A stretch of 64,000 bases of DNA. It comes from Dethiobacter sp. GTDB lineage: Bacteria; Bacillota; Dethiobacteria; Dethiobacterales; Dethiobacteraceae. A model generated the notes under the pieces. It saw only the letters and a program-made list of their open reading frames with translations. It was not told the origin of the DNA and made no database searches. Of the stretch, positions 43,640 through 52,045 are shown in pieces; positions within the stretch are counted from its first letter, which is position 1, and the number at the start of each line of letters is the position of its first letter. Both the position numbers and the translations under genes were made by a program. The DNA lies in assembly GCA_018335875.1 (NCBI GenBank), contig JAGXRN010000044.1, positions 1-64,000 of the forward strand, written 5' to 3'.

Positions 43640-44371
43640 TTAAAGATTGTTTTTTTTCTGGAAGACCCTGTATGCTGCTGCAATCAGCAGCAAATTGTAC
43701 AGAAAGCCAAGACCGAGATACTGATAGAAGTTCAGGTTCATTTTGACAAGGCCGGCGTCGATCAGCGGCCGCAGTATGGAAAACTGTACTGCTTTTGTCG
43801 CCCAGTGGGCGGGAGCGAGCGCAAACAACCACTCCCTGGTGTCAAGGAAGAAAAACCCGCCGACCGGGAACAGCAGCAGGAATCCGGTGGCCTTCATTGT
43901 CACAAAGCCCTCTACCTTGTTATTGGCATAAGCGTTGATTAAAAAAGCGGCAATGGGCACCTGCATGGCCGACAGCGCAGAAATAAGCAGTATCTCTCCG
44001 GGGGCCATATAAAACGCCCGGGTAAACCAGATCATAAAAAAGCCTGCCAGTACAGCGAGAACGTAGACAAATAAGACCTTGAACCAGATGTACAGCTTAA
44101 GCGAGAGGGGCGAAATCGCAATTGAAGCGAACACCTGGTCATCACGGTCGTCCAGCAGCGAAAAGCCTGACATGGCGCCGTAAGCAAATCCGGCCAGAAG
44201 AGCAAACATTATAGTAACGACGCCCATAGCCGGGCCTTCAACAACTCCGCTGTCGATCAGATACTTGCCAAGACCGCCCAGTATCAGAGGCCAAAACAGC
44301 ATGACCATGGTCATTTTTTCACGGATTAAGTTCTTAGTTTCAAACTTGGCCATTGTCAAAAACATCTTCAC
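43640..44371 (-). CDS. ABC-2 type transporter permease
   Basis: A 243-residue membrane protein with about six helices (VMLFWPLILGGLGKYLI, VVTIMFALLAGFAYGAM, LFVYVLAVLAGFFMIWF and others). It overlaps the upstream permease gene by four bases. With that permease and the ATPase it forms a heteromeric ABC-2 exporter, similar in organisation to fluoroquinolone-type efflux operons. Substrate unknown. Confidence 0.78.
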   Translation of the reverse strand: MKMFLTMAKFETKNLIREKMTMVMLFWPLILGGLGKYLIDSGVVEGPAMGVVTIMFALLAGFAYGAMSGFSLLDDRDDQVFASIAISPLSLKLYIWFKVLFVYVLAVLAGFFMIWFTRAFYMAPGEILLISALSAMQVPIAAFLINAYANNKVEGFVTMKATGFLLLFPVGGFFFLDTREWLFALAPAHWATKAVQFSILRPLIDAGLVKMNLNFYQYLGLGFLYNLLLIAAAYRVFQKKNNL

Positions 44372-45093
44372 ACCCCCGTTTCCCGCATCACGTATTCATT
44401 AAACTTGGGTTTGATTATAAATCTGTACAACAGGAAAGACAGCACAGCCAGGTATATATAACCAAAACCGAGCCTTAAAGGATCAACGTCCCTGACGATG
44501 ACGCCGATGAGAATATTGGCGGTCTCGGGAGGCAGCACTATCAGATATTTTGCCGCTTTGGCATTAATGATCCCAAACATGGCTAAGACTGTGGGCAGCA
44601 GAAAGATAAAAACATAAACAATATAATTGACCAGCACGGAAGAAAAACTTTTAGCGTGGTAAGAAAGCAGAATACCAATCATTGTGTGGACTACAGTTAC
44701 AACGATGACAGCAGGGACCAGCAGGAGGCAGTTATAGGTGATCCCCTTGATGAAGTAAAGCGCTGCAGAGATAAAAACAACAGTGATGAGAGAGTTCAGG
44801 ATATTAACAACTACTTTGGAGAGCAGGTATTCATCCTCGGTAACGGGAGAGACCATGATGGAATTCATAGTGTGCTCCTGCTTTTCATAAAAAAGCGTGG
44901 CTCCAACGAGCAGGATGGTCATCATTGTACTGTCCAGCACGAAGATGAACGGCACAAACAGCTTCAATTCTTCGCCTTCAAAAAACCAGGCTACCCCCAC
45001 CCAGAGCAGCAAAACGACGAAGTTGGCAGTAAACAGGTTATACTTGTTCAGCCGGTCGAATTCGCCCCTGACAAGCGGCAGCAGCCTATCCAC
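44368..45093 (-). CDS. ABC-2 type transporter permease
   Basis: A 241-residue membrane protein with about six helices and an EKQEHTMNSIMVSPVTEDEYLLSKVV loop typical of ABC-2 permeases. GTG start, overlapping the ATPase stop by eight bases. Pairs with the next permease. Confidence 0.8.
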   Translation of the reverse strand: MDRLLPLVRGEFDRLNKYNLFTANFVVLLLWVGVAWFFEGEELKLFVPFIFVLDSTMMTILLVGATLFYEKQEHTMNSIMVSPVTEDEYLLSKVVVNILNSLITVVFISAALYFIKGITYNCLLLVPAVIVVTVVHTMIGILLSYHAKSFSSVLVNYIVYVFIFLLPTVLAMFGIINAKAAKYLIVLPPETANILIGVIVRDVDPLRLGFGYIYLAVLSFLLYRFIIKPKFNEYVMRETGV

Positions 45094-45937
45094 GCAGTGC
45101 CACCCCCGTTACCTTGATAAAAATCTCCTCAAGGGTTGTTTCCCCGCTGTGAAGAGTCTCAATGTCCTTATCCCGCAGCAGTTCAAAGAATGTGGGGGTT
45201 TTGATTTCCTGCATGGAAAACTCCCTGGCTACCAGTTCCCCTTCTTCCTTGTATTCTACTTTTACTGTGCGTTTGCCGTATTTAAGCTTCAGGTTGCGCG
45301 GTGAATCAACCTCGCGCAGCTTTCCATCGGCTATGAAGGCTACACGGTCACACAGCTCATCTACATCGCTCATAATGTGGCTGGTCAGGAACACCGTGCC
45401 GCCTTTTTGCTTAAACTCCAGAATCATATCTTTCATGATGCGGGTGTTAATGGGGTCGAGCCCGTTGGTGGGTTCATCGAGGAAGAGCATCTTCGGCTTG
45501 TTAAGCATCGCCCTGATGAAATTAAGCCGAATCTTCATACCCTTTGAAAATTCGCCTGCCTTTTTGTCCCTGTCGTCCCAGAGTCCCATGCGCTTTAAAA
45601 GCGGCTCGACATCCACTGTCTCCTTATAGAGTTTTTTAAAAAACTCCAGGTTTTCTAAAGCCGTCAGTTTTGAGAAGGAAATAGGCATTTCAAATGATAC
45701 GCCGATATCCTGATAAAATTCGTCGCTGTAGCCGGCAAGCGGCCTGCCGCGATATTCAATTTCGCCTTCGAAATCCTTGAGCAGCTTGATGATGATTTTC
45801 TGCGTCGTGCTCTTCCCGGCGGCACTTGGCCCAAGGAAGCCGAAAATCTCCCCGTCATTGATTTCAAAGTCGATACCGTCAATGGTGTATTCCTTGTTTT
45901 TTTGGTATTTAAACCTGAGATTTCTTACCTTAAACAT
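45086..45937 (-). CDS. ABC-2 type transporter ATPase
   Basis: A 283-residue ATPase: Walker A GPSAAGKST, signature EFSKGMKIRLNFIRAM, Walker B MLFLDEPTNGLDP, and H-loop LTSHIMSDVDELCD. I chose the ATG at 45937 (MFKVRNLRFKY), with GGGGAGGG upstream inside the TetR gene end. It powers the two following permeases. Confidence 0.92.
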   Translation of the reverse strand: MFKVRNLRFKYQKNKEYTIDGIDFEINDGEIFGFLGPSAAGKSTTQKIIIKLLKDFEGEIEYRGRPLAGYSDEFYQDIGVSFEMPISFSKLTALENLEFFKKLYKETVDVEPLLKRMGLWDDRDKKAGEFSKGMKIRLNFIRAMLNKPKMLFLDEPTNGLDPINTRIMKDMILEFKQKGGTVFLTSHIMSDVDELCDRVAFIADGKLREVDSPRNLKLKYGKRTVKVEYKEEGELVAREFSMQEIKTPTFFELLRDKDIETLHSGETTLEEIFIKVTGVALRG

Positions 45938-46541
45938 ATGCAATCCCTCCCCTGATAATCTCAAACATGTCTGCCAACCGCTTAAGAAAGTCCTCTTCGG
46001 AGCAGTTCCTGTACTCTTTATGCATGCTCAGCATGAGTGTGTACATCATATCCGTCACCAGGTCCGGATTAATTTCCGGCCTGATTAGGCCGCGCTGCTT
46101 ATCACGCTCAATCATCCCTTTCCATATAGCAAACCCCTCAGACGACATCGCGCGTAGTTTGGAAATAAACTCGCTGTCATCAAGATCCATCAGCATAGCA
46201 ATCTTGTTATAGTCCGGCTTCGTTTTGGCCCATTTAAGCGCAAGCCTGGCCATATGAAGACAGGAGTTTAAAAAATCCGCATCAGGGTCCAGGCTCTCTG
46301 CCTGACTGATAACATTGAGTTTTTCCTGCCCGATTTTTACCATCATATATAGGTAGATATCCTCTTTGCCGCTGAAATACTGGTAGAAGCTGCCCCTGGA
46401 TATTCCTGCGGTTTTAACAATCTGGTTGATTGACGCCTCGCTGAAGCGACGCACCGAAAATTCCTGCACTGCACCTTCAAAAATTTTTTGTTTTTTTTCT
46501 TCGCTTAAATTGTTAAAGGTCTCTGTGGGCACGTTTGTCAC
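45930..46541 (-). CDS. TetR-family regulator of the ABC exporter
   Basis: A 203-residue repressor with an N-terminal HTH (AVQEFSVRRFSEASINQIVKTAGISRGSFYQYFSGKEDIYLY) and a variable ligand-binding domain. GTG start. First gene of the operon, overlapping the ATPase by eight bases; it probably represses the operon until a substrate binds. Confidence 0.9.
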   Translation of the reverse strand: MTNVPTETFNNLSEEKKQKIFEGAVQEFSVRRFSEASINQIVKTAGISRGSFYQYFSGKEDIYLYMMVKIGQEKLNVISQAESLDPDADFLNSCLHMARLALKWAKTKPDYNKIAMLMDLDDSEFISKLRAMSSEGFAIWKGMIERDKQRGLIRPEINPDLVTDMMYTLMLSMHKEYRNCSEEDFLKRLADMFEIIRGGIAYV

Positions 46542-46650
46542 CTCTGATAAAATTATATCATATAATTATTCAAGTGACAGGGGTGTCATATGACAATATT
46601 GTCACTTTATTAAGTTAAGAAATTTAAAGATGGCAGGAAGGGAATTAACA

Positions 46651-46900
46651 ATGCCTGTAGAAGTACCCGGTATAATTAAATCCTTTCAGCTTTTGCTGAT
46701 TTTTTTTGCGCGCTGCTAATTCCAATTTTAATAATTGTGACCATTATGTTACGAAAAAAAGACAAAAATTTGACTGTGCATGCAGGAAACGGAGAATCTT
46801 TATCGAATCAACTGTATATCCATAAGTTAGGACTTATGTCCATAGTATTATTAGTAGGATTATTCACTAGCGGGCGATTCGCTTGGTTAATAGGAGAATG
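46651..46900 (+). pseudogene. small membrane protein broken in a poly-T run
   Basis: An ATG at 46651 after GGAAGGG starts PVEVPGIIKSFQLLLIFF; removing one T from the eight-T run near 46702 gives a continuous reading through ALLIPILIIVTIMLRKKD to a stop at 46898-46900 after LLVGLFTSG. The joined protein would be about 83 residues with two helices. It may be real decay or a homopolymer sequencing error. Family unknown. Confidence 0.4.
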
Positions 46901-46922
46901 AGTTGACAGGAGGTTTTTTAAC

Positions 46923-48500
46923 TTGGCCAGACAACGAATTATTTTTGTAGTGGTGGTGACACTGATACTTGCCGCCGGGCTGGGAGTGTACTTATCCTAT
47001 TTTTATGAATCATATTCCGACTTTGTCCCGGTACAGATTGGCGCTGAAATGGAAAATTGCCTCAACTGCCATGCCGGCATGAAACCCCAACAAGGTTACG
47101 TGGGCCACGTACCTGCAGAATTGGGGTACTGCACAACCTGCCATACCCTACATGCCATGGGTGAAAAATCGTTGCTTGTCAAGCCGGAGTCGGAATTGTG
47201 CCTTACCTGCCATGCCGACCAAAGCGGCGGCATGACTTCTATACATATCCCATATAAAATGTCCAACTGCACTTCCTGCCATGATCCCCACCAGAGCGCT
47301 TTCCCCGGGATATTGGTAAAGGAAGAGCCGGCGTTGTGCATCACCTGCCACAGCAGTATAGACAAAGCGGGAAGCCTGGTTAAGCATCAACCTGTCACAC
47401 AGTCATGCACTACCTGCCATGAGGCGCATGTGAGTGATTCTCCCCGCCTGCTGACCGTGGCAAACACGAATGATTTGTGCTTCACCTGCCATTCACAGGT
47501 TAAAAATGACAGCTTAAAGACTTTTAAGCACAGTCCGGTTCTTTCAGGAGACTGTCAGAGCTGCCATAATGTGCACGGCAGTTCTGTTCCCGGCGCACTG
47601 CTGGCCAGAGATGAATCCTCGCTGTGCATTCAGTGCCACTCAGACGTTGTGAAGCCCGGCAGTCAGGTGCAGCACCAGCCAAACGCCGGTTCTTGCACTA
47701 CCTGCCACACCTCCCACGGAGGGGAAGTTAAAAGTTTACTGGTGGCTGACACTCCGGACCTCTGTTATTCGTGTCATACAACTACAGCTGCCCAATTAAG
47801 CCTCTCTAAACAGCACGCCCCCTTTGCCGACGGAGATTGCCTTTCCTGTCATGATATACATTCCAGCACTGCAACAAACCAGGCACTTTTAACCAAATCA
47901 ACTCCCGGTCTCTGCTATGATTGCCATAAATCTGTAAGCAGCCAAAAATTTGTACACAAGCCGGTTGCCACAGGCGATTGCTTCTCATGCCACGAGCCTC
48001 ACGCCGCACCGGCCGCCAATCTTCTTTTCACCTCCAACATGACAACGTTCTGCCAGAGCTGCCATACCAGTACACGCCAGGAATTTAAACTGACTTCCAA
48101 ACATCCGGTTGGCACAGGCGGCTTCAGCTGCACCAGCTGTCATACAAGCGCACACGGCAGTCCTAACGCAAGCTTGTTGAAGGCTGTGGGCAACAACCTC
48201 TGCAGTTCCTGCCACAGCGGTATCTTGAAGGAATTCCAGACCGGCCTCCATAAAAGCGTGGGCAACGGTGACTGCAGTTCCTGCCATGTCTCCCATGGTT
48301 CAAAGAATGTCTCCCTTCTCGAGCAGACTGTAAACCAAACCTGTTCTTCCTGCCATCCGGGAATGTTGAACCACTTTGTCGGTACTGGCAAACAAGGACA
48401 GGATGTGAATTGCGCAACCTGTCACGGCATCCATGGCCCAACCTTTGACCACTTGCTGAAAGCAGACGACACCAATCAACTGTGCCAGAACTGCCACTAA
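46923..48500 (+). CDS. 21-haem membrane-anchored c-type cytochrome
   Basis: A 525-residue protein with one N-terminal hydrophobic helix (IIFVVVVTLILAAGLGVYLS) and 21 CxxCH haem-attachment motifs spread evenly, the last at the very end (CQNCH). Many occur as pairs about 20-30 residues apart with GDC-S-CH-xHG or LC-x-CH contexts, the pattern of doubled-CxxCH/NrfB-DmsE-type cytochromes. With haems outside, it could conduct electrons across the thick wall. TTG start after AGGAGG. First gene of a four-gene cluster. Confidence 0.93.
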   Translation: MARQRIIFVVVVTLILAAGLGVYLSYFYESYSDFVPVQIGAEMENCLNCHAGMKPQQGYVGHVPAELGYCTTCHTLHAMGEKSLLVKPESELCLTCHADQSGGMTSIHIPYKMSNCTSCHDPHQSAFPGILVKEEPALCITCHSSIDKAGSLVKHQPVTQSCTTCHEAHVSDSPRLLTVANTNDLCFTCHSQVKNDSLKTFKHSPVLSGDCQSCHNVHGSSVPGALLARDESSLCIQCHSDVVKPGSQVQHQPNAGSCTTCHTSHGGEVKSLLVADTPDLCYSCHTTTAAQLSLSKQHAPFADGDCLSCHDIHSSTATNQALLTKSTPGLCYDCHKSVSSQKFVHKPVATGDCFSCHEPHAAPAANLLFTSNMTTFCQSCHTSTRQEFKLTSKHPVGTGGFSCTSCHTSAHGSPNASLLKAVGNNLCSSCHSGILKEFQTGLHKSVGNGDCSSCHVSHGSKNVSLLEQTVNQTCSSCHPGMLNHFVGTGKQGQDVNCATCHGIHGPTFDHLLKADDTNQLCQNCH

Positions 48501-48526
48501 TATAAGTCTAAATCTGAGGTGACAAC

Positions 48527-49204
48527 ATGACAACGCAAGCTGCAGAAAAAAGCAGCGCCAACACGGGAAGCTTTTTTCAGAAAGAAATCGGTATTTTTAG
48601 AGCGCTGGTAATACTTCTTGTACTCATGGCAGTGACAAGTACTGTTATGTATGCCATTGGCCAGAAGTATTTCTGGCGTACTCAAGCCAGAACGCCGCAG
48701 GAAAGAGGGCTCAACTATTTTATGGCCTTGACGCAAAAAGAGCCGGATAAACCCGAGCACTGGGTTGATTTGGGCTGGTATCACTATCAGGCGGGAGATT
48801 ATACACAGGCGCTTGACTCCCACCTGCGCGCCCTGGAAATTAACCCGAGCCACGCCGGCGGTTTGTTCAATGCCGGCATTACACTGATACAGATGTCCGA
48901 CCATGCGTCCGCTGCGGAGTATTTGCAGATGGCCACGCAGGTGAACCCCGATTACTGGGAAGGCTACTTTGCCCTTGGGGTTGCTTACGTAGGGCTTGAG
49001 GAATGGGAACTGGCACAGGCAGCTTTGGTAGATGCCGCTGATATTTATGGTGCTTCTCCCGAGGTTTGGTTTTATCTTGGCCATGTGGCAGAAAACCTTA
49101 ATGAGTTTGAGGATGCTGCCTACTACTACGAGCAAGTGCTGCGTTTTATTTCCGATTTTGCACCTGCCCTTGAGGCACTGGAACGAATCAGCAACTTTAG
49201 TTAA
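48527..49204 (+). CDS. membrane-anchored TPR protein of the cytochrome cluster
   Basis: A 225-residue protein with one helix near residues 25-45 (ALVILLVLMAVTSTVMYAIG) and about four TPR units (PEHWVDLGWYHYQAGDYTQAL, HAGGLFNAGITLIQMSDHASA, YWEGYFALGVAYVGLEEWELA, PEVWFYLGHVAENLNEFEDA). It probably scaffolds assembly of the surface cytochromes. Starts 26 bases after the 21-haem gene. Confidence 0.85.
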   Translation: MTTQAAEKSSANTGSFFQKEIGIFRALVILLVLMAVTSTVMYAIGQKYFWRTQARTPQERGLNYFMALTQKEPDKPEHWVDLGWYHYQAGDYTQALDSHLRALEINPSHAGGLFNAGITLIQMSDHASAAEYLQMATQVNPDYWEGYFALGVAYVGLEEWELAQAALVDAADIYGASPEVWFYLGHVAENLNEFEDAAYYYEQVLRFISDFAPALEALERISNFS

Positions 49205-49219
49205 AGGGTGGGATAATAG

Positions 49220-50188
49220 ATGAATGTCTCAGCAAAAACAGTTACCTTAAAAAGTGTTGGGGGTTTTGGTCGCCGAAAAGTGAAAGTTGGCTCTTTCTCC
49301 CTCGTTCTTGCGCTCGCGCTCCTACTAAATATCAGCATATTTATGGCTCTTTATCTGGTGGGAAGGCCGCCTCGGGCCACCTTTTTACCCACCTTTGGGC
49401 CTCCTAAGCTTAATTACAGCTTCAGCATCATGGGTGAAGCAGATAAAATGCTGGTTAAACCCATGGGCATCAGGATAGAAGGGAACAGAATCTATGTTTC
49501 CGATACACTTAACAGAAGAATCCAGGTTTTTAACTTAGACGGCGGCTACCTGTTTGATTTTGGTGAGGACGGCACAGGCCCTGGTGAATTTCAGTTTCCC
49601 TATGGCATTGAAGTCGCCCCAAGCGGTGAAATATTTGTCAGCGATTTTTATAACGGCGATATTTCTGTCTTTGACAAGAACGGTTATTTTTTGAGATATT
49701 TTGCTCTGTATACTGATATGCTCATTCAACCGTCAGGACTTTTAATCAGCGGCGGTAAAATGTATGTCACCAACCTCAGCCCCGGTTATGTGCTGGTATT
49801 TGACCTAGCCAGCGAAGAACTGCTGAATATTATCGGTGCCGGCGAGCTGGATTTTCCTAATGACCTCACCAGGGGTCCTGATGGCAACCTTTATATAAGT
49901 GATACTGGAAATGACCGCATACAGGTCTACACACCGGATGGAGATTTAGTCAGGACGCTTGCCGTGGACTCCCAGCTTGTTACAAACCCGAGGGGTCTGG
50001 TCTTCGGTGCACGGGGAGAGCTTTATGTGGTCAGCAAACTTAATAATGAGGTGGTCATACTCGACAATTCCGGTAATTTTGCCGGTAGCTTCGGTGATGA
50101 TATTTTCAACCTGCCAAACGGCATTGCCGTTGACAGAAAGGGGAGGGTCTATGTAACAGACCATATTTCTGTTGTAGTCTTTGATTAA
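49220..50188 (+). CDS. membrane-anchored NHL-repeat beta-propeller protein
   Basis: A 322-residue protein with an N-terminal helix (FSLVLALALLLNISIFMALYLV) and about six NHL repeats (for example KPMGIRIEGNRIYVSDTLNRRIQVF, PYGIEVAPSGEIFVSDF, PNDLTRGPDGNLYISDTGNDRIQVY, PNGIAVDRKGRVYVTD). NHL propellers occur often with multihaem cytochromes and may act as binding platforms. Sixteen bases after the TPR gene. Confidence 0.88.
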   Translation: MNVSAKTVTLKSVGGFGRRKVKVGSFSLVLALALLLNISIFMALYLVGRPPRATFLPTFGPPKLNYSFSIMGEADKMLVKPMGIRIEGNRIYVSDTLNRRIQVFNLDGGYLFDFGEDGTGPGEFQFPYGIEVAPSGEIFVSDFYNGDISVFDKNGYFLRYFALYTDMLIQPSGLLISGGKMYVTNLSPGYVLVFDLASEELLNIIGAGELDFPNDLTRGPDGNLYISDTGNDRIQVYTPDGDLVRTLAVDSQLVTNPRGLVFGARGELYVVSKLNNEVVILDNSGNFAGSFGDDIFNLPNGIAVDRKGRVYVTDHISVVVFD

Positions 50189-50211
50189 TTTCTGAAAGGA
50201 GTGACCAAGTT

Positions 50212-51555
50212 TTGAAAAGATTAACCGTTATTTTATTCCTCTTAGTTTTGGTACTGCTTGTATTTGCCGGTTCAGCTGCTGCATTCCATCCTCCGGACGA
50301 TGCCGGCCGTACCTGCTTCCGCTGCCATTCCACCCACTCCGGTGTGAGCGGAATGCTCTTTAACCAGGTGGTAAACGGTAGGGACGTGCAGTCCGCTTTT
50401 GGTGTTGTCACCGACAGCACAGTCTGCCTGGCCTGCCATGACGGCACCGGCCACTATATTTCCGTCACCGGTGTTAACAATAACAACATGATGCACAGCG
50501 GCCTTTTTGACCTTACAAAGTGGCCCTCAAACAGGACGGAAAACTTCTCCGCCCACACCATTAATATCGCCAAGGATTACTTTGTACCCATCACTTCAGC
50601 ACCGGGCAACAAGAACGAGCCACAAATGAATAACAACATAACAACACTCGGTTGTGCCTCTTGCCATGCACCCCACGGAACCTTCGAAGGCGTACACGCC
50701 TACCTGAAACCAAACCCCAATGAATCAATCGACGGCAAGTTTATGGCCACCTACGCTGATTGGGGTGCTGTTCTTGATAAGAAGCCGGAAGCTGTGGAGA
50801 TCACCCTGACCAGGGTAGGCCCCGGCCTCTACGAGAACGCGGCATCAGCACCGTGGCTGCGGACCTATATCATGGCCCGCGGCGCGGTCAACACCCATTA
50901 TGTCAAGTATCCGGTAGCTGTCAAACAGGGCGGCAAGTGGGTTTTCAACAAGACTGTCGGCCCCAATGCCACAAATTTTGAGGTTAACCCCCTTACAGGC
51001 CAAGTTAAGTTTGCCACAGATCCCGGCGCGGCGACACTGACCGCCAAGGTCTTCCAGCCCATCCTTGTTAAGGTAACAGGTACTTACGACGGCCAGATTA
51101 TTGACGAAGCCGGCAAGCCTGCTACCATTAAGGATGTCAGGATTTTCACCAATAACGTTAACCGCTGGTGCGGCGCCTGCCACGGCAACTATAACATCAG
51201 AAGCCGTATAGGTGAGCCTTTCCAGGAGGGCGGCAACACCCTGCACGGCCATAACGTATACCGTCCGTGGGCCCAGAGTTACGCCACCCCAATGGCTGCC
51301 AACGGCCAGGCCAACTGCCTGTCCTGCCACTTTGCACACGGCACACGCAGCGACATCATGCTTGATGCCAATAAGCAGATTGTCGGCAGCAGGACTTATG
51401 CCGACCGCTTTGGCAACCAGGTTCGCTTTATTGACGCTAACCCGGCGCTCAAGCGCTTCATCGGCGGCTCTGTCTGCATCATCTGCCACGACGCCAGCCA
51501 CAATACCGAGTTTTCACTCAACGCACCATGGCGTGCAGAACAGTGGGTCAAATAA
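50212..51555 (+). CDS. secreted 6-haem c-type cytochrome
   Basis: A 447-residue exported protein with a signal peptide ending near GSAAAFH and six haem motifs (CFRCH, CLACH, CASCH, CGACH, CLSCH, CIICH). Three haems lie in the first 150 residues and three in the last 140, with a haem-free middle domain of about 170 residues that could bind a substrate or partner. TTG start after AAAGGAG. Last gene of the cluster; a strong terminator follows. Confidence 0.92.
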   Translation: MKRLTVILFLLVLVLLVFAGSAAAFHPPDDAGRTCFRCHSTHSGVSGMLFNQVVNGRDVQSAFGVVTDSTVCLACHDGTGHYISVTGVNNNNMMHSGLFDLTKWPSNRTENFSAHTINIAKDYFVPITSAPGNKNEPQMNNNITTLGCASCHAPHGTFEGVHAYLKPNPNESIDGKFMATYADWGAVLDKKPEAVEITLTRVGPGLYENAASAPWLRTYIMARGAVNTHYVKYPVAVKQGGKWVFNKTVGPNATNFEVNPLTGQVKFATDPGAATLTAKVFQPILVKVTGTYDGQIIDEAGKPATIKDVRIFTNNVNRWCGACHGNYNIRSRIGEPFQEGGNTLHGHNVYRPWAQSYATPMAANGQANCLSCHFAHGTRSDIMLDANKQIVGSRTYADRFGNQVRFIDANPALKRFIGGSVCIICHDASHNTEFSLNAPWRAEQWVK

Positions 51556-51585
51556 GAACAACCACCTCTACTTAGTATCTGTAAA

Positions 51586-51626
51586 GAAGCCGGTGCTCGT
51601 AAACGAGTGCCGGCTTCTTCTTTTGT
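51586..51626 (+). terminator. terminator of the cytochrome cluster
   Basis: A perfect 14-bp stem GAAGCCGGTGCTCG/CGAGTGCCGGCTTC (four-base loop), then TTCTTTT. Confidence 0.92.
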
Positions 51627-51720
51627 GGATGACGGAGGGACGTGGTTGGTGACAACTTTTTGTCATAGGTCACTCGGGAAGGTGATAAGTTGATATGGAA
51701 CAAAAAGTTAACTTTAAGTG

Positions 51721-51763
51721 TCTAAATATCTAAGAAATAAAGGTTATTTCTTAGATATTTAGA
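51721..51763. repeat. 20-bp perfect inverted repeat
   Basis: Arms TCTAAATATCTAAGAAATAA and its complement flank only AGG. It is AT-rich without a T run, in the 490-base gap before the DUF4015 gene. The rest of this gap contains no recognisable gene. Confidence 0.85.
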
Positions 51764-52045
51764 ATTTCTATAAGATATTATTTACTTGATGTGTCTGTGT
51801 CTAATTGTATAAGCAAGTACTCCATAAAAGCAGAAAAGCAGTACTTTATATTAAAATAGTAAGTCTCTACAACAATTTGTGGATTATTTTGTGTTTGGGC
51901 TTAAATGGTGTGATTTTTGCCATAAGGATTAATAAGAGTAAGCAGAGTTGTCTTACAGCCATGTTTTGCCTTAAAAACCGACTAGACTTCTCTTACTGAC
52001 TGAAATAGAGTATTAAATAGTACATAAAATGAGGAGGATTATAAA

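Noticed and set aside
47096-48533. Several minus-strand frames opposite the 21-haem cytochrome
   Set aside because: They are shadows created by the regular codon pattern of repeated CxxCH motifs.
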